Source of the DNA: Mesorhizobium sp. L-8-3
GTDB lineage: Bacteria > Pseudomonadota > Alphaproteobacteria > Rhizobiales > Rhizobiaceae
Direction of reading: 5' to 3'
Assembly (NCBI RefSeq): GCF_016756615.1
Contig: NZ_AP023262.1
Location: 2,540,501 to 2,604,500, forward strand
DNA: 64,000 bases
A program made the position numbers and the translations under genes. This document shows, piece by piece, positions 9,459 through 17,749 of the stretch (its first letter is position 1; every line of letters starts with the position of its first letter). The notes beneath the pieces are model-generated. The model worked only from the letters and a program-made list of their open reading frames with translations. It ran no database searches and was not told the origin of the DNA.

Positions 9459-12400
9459 CTACGGTTCCGGCCGTACCTTATCGAACCGCGCCGTCAGGCC
9501 GACGATCACGTTGAGCATCGTTTTCGGCTCGCCGGCCGGTCCCGCTACCCTCTGCAGGTTGTCGAGACGCCCTGCTGCCAGCAGACATCTCTGCAATAGA
9601 TAAAGGGCGAGCCGGTCCCGCCCCCAGCACGTGCGATGGACCTTCTCATCGTCGCCGACGGCGCCAAACAGCAGAAAGTCCTCGAGCGGGCGGGGAGGTC
9701 CGGGAAGGTAGGGGTGGAGCGAAAACAGGAGCGGCTGCTCATGCTTGCGCGGATCCAGGTTCGCGGCTCCGATCAGCGAGGCAACCCATTCGTTCGGCTG
9801 CACCACGGCACCGCTGGGCAATGCATCGTCCTGCACGCAGCGGCGCATGAGGATCTCGAATATCGGGCGAAGCCGGGTCGTCTCATAGATGATCCGGTGG
9901 ACGGCCTCGTCAGCGCTGTCCGCTGACTTCCGGCGCAAGAGCGCGAGCAGGTCGGCGAGATCGATCCCGAAGTCGAACAGGGCACCCATGATCGCCCCGA
10001 AAGCCATCGGAACGACGGCAATCGTCGTTCCCGTCAACTCCAGAAGAAGCATGCGGACGTCGGAATAGTAGTCCTTCTTCGTATAGTCATACTCCTCGAC
10101 GAAATAGTCTGCCTTGTGGACGAAGGCGTGGACCAGATTTTGCGGTCGCGGCGGCGGAGACGATCTCGCTTTTTCAAGGATGAGGTCGATATGCGCGAGG
10201 AATTCGGTTCCGGCCTTGAGGGAGATCCCCTTGACTTCCTCCTGGAGGCGATGGTTTGCGACCAGGTCCAACAGAACCGCAACGGCCCAGACCTGCATGG
10301 TCTTGAGCCCCGGATTGTCCGGTCGCTGCGCGCCGAGCGCGGACAGCCACTCCGGACTGATCTCGCCGAAATGCCGCTTCGAGAAAGGCAGGGCGACGGC
10401 GAGTTCGGTAAGCCAATCAGGGCCCGGCACGCCGAACAAGTCGTCGATCACACCGTAGGCCGTTTCGGTTGCGAGGTCATGCACGAGATCGATGCGGCGC
10501 GAAGGTCCCGTGCGGCGAAGGGTCGAGAGGATCTGGCGATCCGCGATCCGGGCCAGCCGGCGACGTGCGCCCACAGCATCGTCGAGATCTTTCCAGCAAG
10601 TGTCGAGAATGCGCATCATGCGGCAGCGCGTCTCGGCAGTTTCCGAGCCCGGCTCGGTGCCGATCAGGATGTCGCCGTAACGACTGATACGCCGACCCGC
10701 ATCGCGGTAGTGGGCCACCGAATGAATGATCTTCTCTTTTTTCTTCTTCTTGCCTTTCAGGCGCATTTTGAGGACCGTCTTCACATCCGCGTGGCGAGCG
10801 ACGAAGACGACGGGCGAGGACGCGGGATCGCCAGGAGAGGGCGGACCCGGCGGTTCGACCCGAACCGCGGTTTTCTGCCCCGACAGGATCGCGCGTCCAT
10901 AGGAGGCGAGCCGATCGCGGTCAAAAAGGTCGGGCGTTCTGGTATCCCCCATGCTGTAGCCCTTGAACGGTAAATCGCACGGATCGATGGGGAACTTGTT
11001 GCCGTTGGCGATGGCCTTGATTCCGGGCAGGCCGGGCGCGAAGAAGTAGTCGCCGCCGCGGGTCGTCACGAAGCGCGGCAGTCCGGTGATCGGGGCGACG
11101 GCATCCGCCTCCAGGAACATGTCGCCTGGCCGCCCGTGATTGGATCCGGCGATCGGACAGCGCGCCAACCCGGCCTGGCCGAGGAATTCGCCCTTGTTGA
11201 TCCAGACGGCCTGGACCACTTCGAATTGCAGGTCGATGCGCGCATTGGCGGCGACGAACAGAAGACCGCGCTTGTTGCCGTCGCCAAGGGCGCCCTCCTT
11301 CAGGAAGGGGCCGCCATAGCTGATGGAACGCCGCAGGATGCGGTGGCGGCGGACGTTGTTCGACCCGCCGATGTCGCGTGGATTCGTTCTTCTTACATGC
11401 GCGGCCAGGGGGCACTTGCGGCCGTCCGGATCGTCGGCGGCGTAGAGGAAGTCGTTCATCTGGCCGTCCGGATCCCGCCCGAGTTCCAGGGGCGCGTCCG
11501 GCGACAGGACCAGGGGCGTGCCGTTCCTCCAGCGGCCCATGAACTGCGATACGAGCTTCTCCTGCGCCTCCTTGTCCTTCGGGCGCTGCCTGGCAAGGAA
11601 AATGCGAAGCCCGGCGACGTCCTGCTCGAGCTTGCGGAACACGAGATAGGTGGATCCGCGCCGCAACAGCGGATGAGCCGGCTGTTGATGAAGATTGCCG
11701 TCCTCGTCGGGCTCGTCGAGAAATATCTCGCCGGGCGCGACCGGGATCCAGGTGCGATTGCGCCCCGGCGTGCCACCGCCGCGCGCCGTATCGCCCAGGC
11801 GCATGTCCACAAAGGGCTGGCTTATGCCGTCGCGGAAGCCGAAATGTTCCCTGCGATAGGTCGGCCCGCTTGTGCCGTGGCAACCGTGCGCGTCATAGGG
11901 GTCCTCTCCGATCTCGATATGCAGCAGTTCCATGCCGATCAGCCTGAAGAACAGGTTCAGGATCAATCTCAGAAACCAGCCCCAGTCGCCCGATCGGGCA
12001 TTGAAGGCGTGCGCATCGTCGCGCAGTGCCTGCCAAAGGGCGGGATCGGCCGGATTGCTCTCCTCCCCCACGAGATAGCCGCCCGTGACATATCCGTGCA
12101 GGCGTTTCAGTCCCAATGGACCTTCCCAGAATTCGGGCGCGCTCTGCCCGGTGTCGCCGAGACGTTCCGCACGAGCGGCCATGCCTTCCCTGAACGCGTC
12201 CGGGAAAGAGGCGAGCGTCGCCTGGTCAAGCTTGAGGGCTGCCAGCCCGGAGTGCGTGAAAGCGATGTTGATGGGGGCCGGGTCCCAGCGCCGATCGAAC
12301 ATTCCGGGCTTGGGCACATCGTCTTCGGCGCGCTCGCTTCGCGTTATGCCGACGAGTTTCCTGCCGTCGACGGTCAGATGGGCCGGCGCCAACTGGCGCA

Positions 12401-13268
12401 GCATTTCGTAAAGGCAGACCGACGGCAATCCGCCCGCCAGGGCATTCGCCCCCGCCGAAGCCGCATTGTGGCCAAACGCCAGGAAACCGCTTTCGAACGC
12501 TTCCCGATCCTGCAGGATACTCATGAAGGCGGCGACCATGGTCCTGAGCAGTTCAGGCAGAAGCCGTGACTTGACGGGCTGCCCGACGATCGCGCCCGCG
12601 ACCGCCTGCAAGAGGGCGCGAACGGCTGCCGGATTGTCGCTCAGGGCGGGGAGCAACGCCGCTGCCAGTTGCTGGAGCCCTCCCGGCCGGTCGGCAAGGA
12701 CCCCCAGCGTCTCGGCCAGTTCGGACGGGTTCCCGCCGACGGCGTTGTCCAGGATCTGTTCGATCAGGGTGTCCTGTTTGTCCCCTGCCGGCAAAGGATC
12801 CGCAACGGAGATCCCCGCGCAGCCAAGCAGCAGCTCAAACGTCCGGACAAGCCTGGTGGTGTCGGCTTCGGCAATCAGGTGAAGCCAGTCGAGGAAGAGC
12901 TGCGCCGGCATGTCGGGAGCGAGCGCGGCCTGCGCGCCTTCGCATTCTTCCTCATCCCGCGGGACGTTCCCCCTTTTGTCCCAATCGATCAACTCCTGCT
13001 CGACAACGCCGGCATTCATCAGGGCCGGATCGGCCAGGGACAAAGCGATCTCTTCGACGACGGCGGCGTTTGCGTCCAAATCGCCGGGTTTGATTTGCTT
13101 GAGGCGGCGGATGTCCTGACGGACTTCCGCCTGCGTCAGGATGCGGAAAAAGAAGAAGAAGGACCAGGTGCGGGTCTTGCCGTCCGCGAATCTCGACGCC
13201 CTGCCGATATGCGCCTGGACCGCATCGGCCAAGGATTCTGAAGCAGCAATGTGCGGATCATCCGCCAT
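9459..13268 (-). CDS. DyP-type peroxidase - cytochrome P450 fusion protein
   Basis: A 1269-aa protein apparently carrying two heme domains. Residues 1-300 are helical and unrecognised. About 320-790 is a dye-decolourising-type peroxidase: GFRDG at 477-481 (the GxxDG motif with Asp480), CPLAAHVRRTNPRD at 619-632 with His624 as expected proximal heme ligand, and the conserved Arg region RRHRILRRSISYG (640-652). About 815-1269 is P450-like: C-helix region near 865-890, I-helix ELTGTTIA (1077-1084), ExxR as Glu1129-Thr-Thr-Arg1132, and a heme-Cys loop from FG (1201) to HRTCWG with Cys1214. That loop is a few residues longer than usual. A Lys-rich stretch (838-846) lies near the junction. No signal peptide is seen. 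Residues 430-447 are hydrophobic. It lies 13 bp after the gene at 13282-14067, probably one operon. Confidence 0.85.
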   Translation of the reverse strand: MADDPHIAASESLADAVQAHIGRASRFADGKTRTWSFFFFFRILTQAEVRQDIRRLKQIKPGDLDANAAVVEEIALSLADPALMNAGVVEQELIDWDKRGNVPRDEEECEGAQAALAPDMPAQLFLDWLHLIAEADTTRLVRTFELLLGCAGISVADPLPAGDKQDTLIEQILDNAVGGNPSELAETLGVLADRPGGLQQLAAALLPALSDNPAAVRALLQAVAGAIVGQPVKSRLLPELLRTMVAAFMSILQDREAFESGFLAFGHNAASAGANALAGGLPSVCLYEMLRQLAPAHLTVDGRKLVGITRSERAEDDVPKPGMFDRRWDPAPINIAFTHSGLAALKLDQATLASFPDAFREGMAARAERLGDTGQSAPEFWEGPLGLKRLHGYVTGGYLVGEESNPADPALWQALRDDAHAFNARSGDWGWFLRLILNLFFRLIGMELLHIEIGEDPYDAHGCHGTSGPTYRREHFGFRDGISQPFVDMRLGDTARGGGTPGRNRTWIPVAPGEIFLDEPDEDGNLHQQPAHPLLRRGSTYLVFRKLEQDVAGLRIFLARQRPKDKEAQEKLVSQFMGRWRNGTPLVLSPDAPLELGRDPDGQMNDFLYAADDPDGRKCPLAAHVRRTNPRDIGGSNNVRRHRILRRSISYGGPFLKEGALGDGNKRGLLFVAANARIDLQFEVVQAVWINKGEFLGQAGLARCPIAGSNHGRPGDMFLEADAVAPITGLPRFVTTRGGDYFFAPGLPGIKAIANGNKFPIDPCDLPFKGYSMGDTRTPDLFDRDRLASYGRAILSGQKTAVRVEPPGPPSPGDPASSPVVFVARHADVKTVLKMRLKGKKKKKEKIIHSVAHYRDAGRRISRYGDILIGTEPGSETAETRCRMMRILDTCWKDLDDAVGARRRLARIADRQILSTLRRTGPSRRIDLVHDLATETAYGVIDDLFGVPGPDWLTELAVALPFSKRHFGEISPEWLSALGAQRPDNPGLKTMQVWAVAVLLDLVANHRLQEEVKGISLKAGTEFLAHIDLILEKARSSPPPRPQNLVHAFVHKADYFVEEYDYTKKDYYSDVRMLLLELTGTTIAVVPMAFGAIMGALFDFGIDLADLLALLRRKSADSADEAVHRIIYETTRLRPIFEILMRRCVQDDALPSGAVVQPNEWVASLIGAANLDPRKHEQPLLFSLHPYLPGPPRPLEDFLLFGAVGDDEKVHRTCWGRDRLALYLLQRCLLAAGRLDNLQRVAGPAGEPKTMLNVIVGLTARFDKVRPEP

Positions 13269-13281
13269 GATCGTTTCCCCG

Positions 13282-14067
13282 TCAGCAGTCTCCAGTCTCG
13301 TAAGTTCCTGCCGCCGTCGGGAAACCGCTGGCGTGCTGCTGATTCTCGCGCAGGAATTCGTCGAACAGCTCGTCCATCGAGGCCGTCCGCTTGCCGGTCG
13401 GCGTCCTCACCTTGGCGACGAAGGCGTCGAATCGCCGCTTGAACTCTTCAAGTTGCCTGATGCGCACAACCGACAGGTTCGGATAGCGGGTGTAGAACAG
13501 GTCGCACCGGATCTGGTAGCGCCGAACCCAGGCCCAGAATGCCTCGAAATTGTCCGTCGAGGGAAAGTCCTCGCAATTGCGAAAGACATTGTCGAATTCA
13601 TTGTCGACGAATTCCGCTATTTCCCTGAAATAGACTTTCAGGTCGCCATCGAAAGCGACCAGGGTAAGCAGCCAGGAACGCAGTTCCAGCCTTTCAGGAG
13701 TCCGACTTAGCTCGGTTTCGAGATAGTCGTCGATCGGCTGCGGTATCTTGAACGACGAACTCGACGGAGCAGGCTCACCCGGACAGTCATTTTCATAGGC
13801 GATACCGGGAAGGTCGGAATAGACGAGATACTGTTCCGGCCTGATGATGATCAACCGGCCGAAGTGAATCGAGTGAACCCTGTCGAGTTCAATCGGAATC
13901 CCCTGTTCGACACGCTTCTGGATCGTCGAGATGACGAAGCGCAGGCGCTCTTCATAGGTGCGGCGCTCTCCAGGGATCCGCCCCCGGCGGATCGGGGCAA
14001 GTACGGCGATCTCGGTGACGCCGCCGAGAGTCTTGGAAGTCGCAAAGTCGAGAGGCTTGAGAGGCAT
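13282..14067 (-). CDS. Unrecognised 261-aa partner of the DyP-P450 gene
   Basis: I do not recognise this 261-aa protein with certainty. The N-terminal half (TEIAVLAPIRRGRIPGE, then a helix, then IHFGRLIIIRPEQYLVYSD) looks like an alpha/beta ferredoxin-like fold, and similar sequences occur next to oxidoreductases. The C-terminal half is helical and charged, ending in a Gln/Gly-rich tail with a terminal Cys. I chose ATG 14067 because translation further upstream would run into the palindromic repeat at 14091-14193. It ends 13 bp before the DyP-P450 gene, so co-transcription and a joint function (chaperone, redox or substrate partner) are plausible but unproven. Confidence 0.7.
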   Translation of the reverse strand: MPLKPLDFATSKTLGGVTEIAVLAPIRRGRIPGERRTYEERLRFVISTIQKRVEQGIPIELDRVHSIHFGRLIIIRPEQYLVYSDLPGIAYENDCPGEPAPSSSSFKIPQPIDDYLETELSRTPERLELRSWLLTLVAFDGDLKVYFREIAEFVDNEFDNVFRNCEDFPSTDNFEAFWAWVRRYQIRCDLFYTRYPNLSVVRIRQLEEFKRRFDAFVAKVRTPTGKRTASMDELFDEFLRENQQHASGFPTAAGTYETGDC

Positions 14068-14090
14068 GGCCCAGCCTTTGACTGCTTTTC

Positions 14091-14193
14091 TACAGCGTGT
14101 TGCGTGAAAACGGATTTGCCCAACATGCTGTAGGTCTTTGATTTGACGCATGTCTTTGTCCCGAAACCGGTACCCACATTCGGGAGACATGCT
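14091..14193 (+). repeat. Double-palindrome repeat, copy 1 (complete)
   Basis: Two palindromes in tandem. The first pairs TACAGCGTGTTG with CAACATGCTGTA. After GGTCTTTGATTTGAC comes the second, pairing GCATGTCT with AGACATGC, with an inner CCCGAA/TTCGGG stem. This is the best copy of a family present at least six times in the window. It lies immediately upstream of the 261-aa gene. Confidence 0.85.
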
Positions 14194-14330
14194 TTAGAAA
14201 GGTATACAGTAAGATTATACTTCGGTTTAAGCAATAAATAATAAGGATTGTATTTATCGAGTGGTGCGTGTGATTTCTGCGCGGCGAGAAGTGCGGTGTG
14301 CTTGGCGGCGGTCATCGCGACGGCTGAGAC
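14194..14330. promoter_or_regulatory. AT-rich segment, possible promoter of the peroxidase operon
   Basis: From about 14194 to 14260 the sequence is strikingly AT-rich compared with its surroundings, lying between two repeat copies. On the minus strand it contains TATAAT and TGTATAC strings suitable as -10 elements, but no well-spaced -35. It is the only obvious place for a promoter of the minus-strand two-gene unit. The repeat copy between it and the gene would be transcribed as leader. Confidence 0.35.
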
Positions 14331-14436
14331 TTACAGCCTATCGCATGAAAAAGGAGAGGCGCGATAAGCTGCAGGCTCCTGGTTTGGCGCAGGTGCTTTT
14401 TCCCGAAGCCGCCGCTCGCTTCAGACAGATATGCTT
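14331..14436 (+). repeat. Double-palindrome repeat, copy 2 (degenerate)
   Basis: Same order of parts as copy 1. CAGCCTATCGC pairs with GCGATAAGCTG around an A-rich loop, followed by a TGGTTTGGCGCA linker and a decayed second palindrome containing TTTTTCCCGAAGCC and ending near ATGCTTT. It lies just downstream of the lysA stop codon. Confidence 0.65.
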
Positions 14437-14474
14437 TGTGCTCCGCCGGGCGGACCGTGGTGCCGGGGACCCGC

Positions 14475-15743
14475 CTATGCCAGCCAGTCGGGCAGGGAAT
14501 CCAGGCCGATCAGCGCCTCATAGCCCGGGCGCGGGCGCACGACATGGAAACGGTCGCCGTCGACCAGCACTTCCGGCACCAGCAGCCTGGTATTGTAGGT
14601 GCCGGCCTGGACCGCGCCATAGGCGCCTGCGGTGCCGACAGCGATGAGGTCGCCCGGCGCCAGCCGCGGCAGGTCGCGGTCGTGGCCCAGATAGTCGCCG
14701 GTCTCGCAGACCGGGCCGACGATATCGACGGTCATGCGCGGCGTGTCGGCGGCCGGCAGCACCACGGGCCGGATTTCGTGGAAGGCGTCGTAGAGCGTCG
14801 GCCGGATCAGATCGTTCATCGCGGCGTCGACGATCAGAAAATTCTTCGCGTCGCCTTCCTTCACATAGATGACTTCCGAGACCAGGATGCCGGCATTGCC
14901 GACGATCAGGCGGCCGGGCTCGAAGATCACCTTCAGCCCGAGGCTGGTCACGTGCTTCCTGACGATCTCGGCATAGGCGTCGGGCAGCGGCGGCGGGCTG
15001 TTGTCGGTGCGGTAGGGGATGCCGAGGCCGCCGCCGAGATCGACATGTTCGATCGCGTGGCCGTCGGCGCGCAGCGTGTCGACGAGCTCGGCAAGCAGGG
15101 CGAAGGCGTCGTCGAAAGGCTGCAGCTCGGTGATCTGGCTGCCGATATGGGTATCTATGCCGGTGACCTTGATGCCGGGCAGTTCGGCCGCGCGGGCGTA
15201 GACGGCGCGGGCGCGCTGCCAGGCGATGCCGAACTTGTTCTCGGCCTTGCCGGTGGAGATCTTCTTGTGGGTCCTGGCGTCGACATCGGGGTTGATGCGC
15301 AGCGACACCGGCGCGGTCCTGCCCGCCGCCACGGCGCGGGCAGAGAGCAGTTCGAGCTCCGGTTCGGATTCCACATTGAAGCAGTGGATGCCGGCGGCAA
15401 GCGCGAAATCCATCTCGCGCGCGGTCTTGCCGACGCCCGAGAACATGATCTTCGAGGCAGGGATGCCGGCGGCGAGCGCCCGCCGCAACTCTCCTTCCGA
15501 GACCACGTCGGCCCCGGCGCCGAGCCTTGCCAGCGTCCTCAGCACCGCCTGGTTCGAATTGGCCTTCATGGCATAGCAGACGAGCGCGTCGAGACCGGCG
15601 AAGGCGCGCGAGAAGACCTGGTAGTGGCGGGTCAGCGTGGCCGTCGAATAGCAGTAGAAAGGCGGGCCGACGGCAGCGGCGATCGCCGGGATCGCCACAT
15701 CCTCGGCGTGCAGCACGCCGTCACGATAGTCGAAATGGTTCAC
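14475..15743 (-). CDS. lysA: Diaminopimelate decarboxylase
   Basis: PLP-dependent decarboxylation of meso-diaminopimelate to lysine, the last step of lysine synthesis. The 422-aa length is typical. The PLP lysine lies in CYAMKANSN (Lys60). The barrel shows VDLGGGLGIPY and EPGRLIVGNAG (phosphate binding). The C-terminal domain has GPVCETGDYLGHDRDLP, whose Cys-Glu participate in substrate binding. It lies downstream of the small lipoprotein gene and argH on the same strand, the arrangement common in rhizobia, with a large inverted-repeat element between lysA and the lipoprotein gene. Confidence 0.97.
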   Translation of the reverse strand: MNHFDYRDGVLHAEDVAIPAIAAAVGPPFYCYSTATLTRHYQVFSRAFAGLDALVCYAMKANSNQAVLRTLARLGAGADVVSEGELRRALAAGIPASKIMFSGVGKTAREMDFALAAGIHCFNVESEPELELLSARAVAAGRTAPVSLRINPDVDARTHKKISTGKAENKFGIAWQRARAVYARAAELPGIKVTGIDTHIGSQITELQPFDDAFALLAELVDTLRADGHAIEHVDLGGGLGIPYRTDNSPPPLPDAYAEIVRKHVTSLGLKVIFEPGRLIVGNAGILVSEVIYVKEGDAKNFLIVDAAMNDLIRPTLYDAFHEIRPVVLPAADTPRMTVDIVGPVCETGDYLGHDRDLPRLAPGDLIAVGTAGAYGAVQAGTYNTRLLVPEVLVDGDRFHVVRPRPGYEALIGLDSLPDWLA

Positions 15744-15790
15744 GGTCTTGGGCCTTGGGGAAGCGGGGATTTGCAGGTCGATGCGAGGCC

Positions 15791-15947
15791 ACCCCCCTCT
15801 GGCCTGCCGGCCATCTCCCCCTCAAGGGGGGAGATTGGCAGCTCCGACGTTGGCCATGCCCTGCAAACGATGCCAGGATACGAACGTCGGCGATGCGAGG
15901 GAATCTCCCCCCTTGAGGGGGAGATGGCCGGCAGGCCAGAGGGGGGT
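15791..15947. repeat. Inverted-repeat intergenic element, RIME-like (copy 2)
   Basis: Two arms of nearly 50 bp (15791-15839 and 15900-15947) are close inverted copies. They read ACCCCCCTCTGGCCTGCCGG then CCATCTCCCCCTCAAGGGGGG, and the reverse complement on the other side. The spacer is about 60 bp. Each arm holds its own CCCCC-TCAA-GGGGG hairpin. It sits between lysA and the lipoprotein gene and could act as terminator or mRNA stabiliser. Confidence 0.75.
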
Positions 15948-15977
15948 CTCACGGTCGACACCTAGGCTAGGATACAC

Positions 15978-16202
15978 TCAAAGCAGCGGATCGAGCACGA
16001 AAGGTTTGTTCAGGTTCGGTTTCTCCGGCGCGGGCGGCAGCGGCTCGCCGGCCCTTTCGGCATCCCTTCGCGCCTGCATTCCAGCCTCGTAGGGCGTGTC
16101 GAGCGGGGCCTTGCGGCCACAGCCGGCGACGCCGAGAGCCGCGATCAGCACAAGGCCGACAAAAATCCTGCTTCCGGTCATCAAGCGTCCGTCCCGATCC
16201 AT
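15978..16202 (-). CDS. Small LptM-like lipoprotein
   Basis: A 74-aa (or 67-aa from the in-frame ATG at 16181) lipoprotein. A hydrophobic signal segment precedes the lipobox ALGVAGC, so the mature protein would begin at Cys28 (numbered from the first ATG) followed by GRKAPLD, typical of the short LptM/YifL-type lipoproteins coded next to lysA. The remainder is Pro-rich and low in structure. In other proteobacteria LptM assists maturation of the LptDE lipopolysaccharide translocon. Transfer of that role here rests on context and the motif. Confidence 0.8.
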   Translation of the reverse strand: MDRDGRLMTGSRIFVGLVLIAALGVAGCGRKAPLDTPYEAGMQARRDAERAGEPLPPAPEKPNLNKPFVLDPLL

Positions 16203-16315
16203 CCGTTGCCTTTCTCTAGTGCATCGGCCCGAAAATCAAGTGACGGAGCGCAGTGCCTTCACAGGGAGGCGGAGCTGCTCCAGGGAGATTTTCCTGGCGA
16301 TGCATTTCCCCCGGG

Positions 16316-17716
16316 TCAGGCGTTCTTCAGGCGCTTGCGCCAGTAGCGGACCTGTTTCCTGACCTCCTGGGGGGCGGTGCCGCCGAAGGATTTGCGGCTC
16401 TTCACCGAATTCTGCACCGACAGCACGGAATAGACGTCGTCGGTGATGCCGGCATGCAGCGCCTTGAGTTCCTCCAGCGGCAACTTCTCCAGGCCGATCC
16501 TGCGCGCCTCGGCCAGCGCCACGGCGCGGCCGGTGACGTGATGGGCCTCGCGGAACGGCAGGCCGGCCTCGCGCACCAGCCAGTCGGCGAGGTCGGTCGC
16601 GGTGGAGTAGCCGGCGCCGGCGGCGCGTTTCATGGCGGCCTCGTTGAGCGTCATGTCGCTCACCATGCCGGTCATCGCGGCGAGCGACAGTTCCAGCGTC
16701 TCGGCGGCGTCGAAGACGGCTTCCTTGTCCTCCTGCATGTCCTTGGAATAGGAGAGCGGCAGCCCCTTCATGACGGTGAGCAGGCCCATGAGATGGCCGT
16801 TGACGCGGCCGGTCTTGGCGCGGATCAGCTCGGCCGCGTCAGGGTTCTTCTTCTGCGGCATGATCGACGAGCCGGTCGAAAAACTGTCGGACAGCCGCAC
16901 GAAGCCGAATTGCGGGGTCGACCAGATGACGATCTCCTCCGCCAGCCGCGACAGATGGGTCGACGCGATCGCCGCGATCGACAGGAACTCCAGCGCGAAG
17001 TCGCGGTCCGAGACGCTGTCCAGCGAGTTTCGCGTCGGCTCGCGGAAACCCAGCGCCCTGGCGGTGTGGTGACGGTCGATCGGGAAGCCGGTGCCGGCGA
17101 GTGCCGCTGCCCCCAGCGGGCTCTCGTCCATGCGCCCGATCGCGTCGCGCACGCGCGAAAGGTCGCGGCCGAACATCTCGACATAGGCCATGGCATGATG
17201 GCCGAAGGTGACGGGCTGCGCGGCCTGGAGATGGGTGAAGCCCGGCATCACCGTGGCCGCATGGGCCTCCGCCTTGTCGAGGAAGGCTGATATCAGCCGC
17301 TTCAGCGCCCCGGCCGTGCGCTGAAGCTCCTCCTTCACCCAGAGGCGGAAATCGACGGCCACCTGGTCGTTGCGCGAGCGGGCGGTGTGCAGCCGTCCGG
17401 CAGCCGGTCCGATCAGCTCGGCCAGCCGCGCCTCGACATTCATGTGGATGTCCTCGAGCCGTGTCGAAAACGTGAAGTCGCCGTCCTCGATCTCTTTCAG
17501 AATCGTGTTCAGCCCGTGAGCGATTTTCTGTTGATCTTCGGCCGAAATGATGCCGGTTTCGGCCAGCATCTCGGAATGCGCGAGCGAGCCGCGGATGTCC
17601 TGGGCGTAGAGCTTCCTGTCGAAGGAGATCGAGGCGTTGATCGCCTCCATGACGGCCGCCGGACCCGAGGCAAAACGTCCGCCCCACATCTGGTTGCTGG
17701 CCTTCTTGTCGTTCAT
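16316..17716 (-). CDS. argH: Argininosuccinate lyase
   Basis: Cleaves argininosuccinate to arginine and fumarate, the last step of arginine synthesis. The 466-aa protein belongs to the fumarase/aspartase superfamily. Visible are [10 protein letters not shown] (110-119), the conserved His162 in TPGFTHLQ-like context ([10 protein letters not shown]), and the signature [11 protein letters not shown] (282-292) on the catalytic serine loop. The start codon lies only 33 bp from the divergent tlpA start, so the two promoters must overlap. Confidence 0.97.
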   Translation of the reverse strand: MNDKKASNQMWGGRFASGPAAVMEAINASISFDRKLYAQDIRGSLAHSEMLAETGIISAEDQQKIAHGLNTILKEIEDGDFTFSTRLEDIHMNVEARLAELIGPAAGRLHTARSRNDQVAVDFRLWVKEELQRTAGALKRLISAFLDKAEAHAATVMPGFTHLQAAQPVTFGHHAMAYVEMFGRDLSRVRDAIGRMDESPLGAAALAGTGFPIDRHHTARALGFREPTRNSLDSVSDRDFALEFLSIAAIASTHLSRLAEEIVIWSTPQFGFVRLSDSFSTGSSIMPQKKNPDAAELIRAKTGRVNGHLMGLLTVMKGLPLSYSKDMQEDKEAVFDAAETLELSLAAMTGMVSDMTLNEAAMKRAAGAGYSTATDLADWLVREAGLPFREAHHVTGRAVALAEARRIGLEKLPLEELKALHAGITDDVYSVLSVQNSVKSRKSFGGTAPQEVRKQVRYWRKRLKNA

Positions 17717-17749
17717 CGTGATAACCCGCGCGCACGGAGAAAAAGAAAA

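Noticed and set aside
10735..10755. Lys run in the DyP-P450 protein as a frameshift or assembly error
   Set aside because: The frame stays open with clear P450 motifs after it; the run is a triplet repeat, so it does not imply a shift.
14436..15965. 509-aa plus-strand frame across lysA and the repeat
   Set aside because: Antisense to a complete lysA gene, and it reads through the inverted-repeat element; high GC produces such frames.
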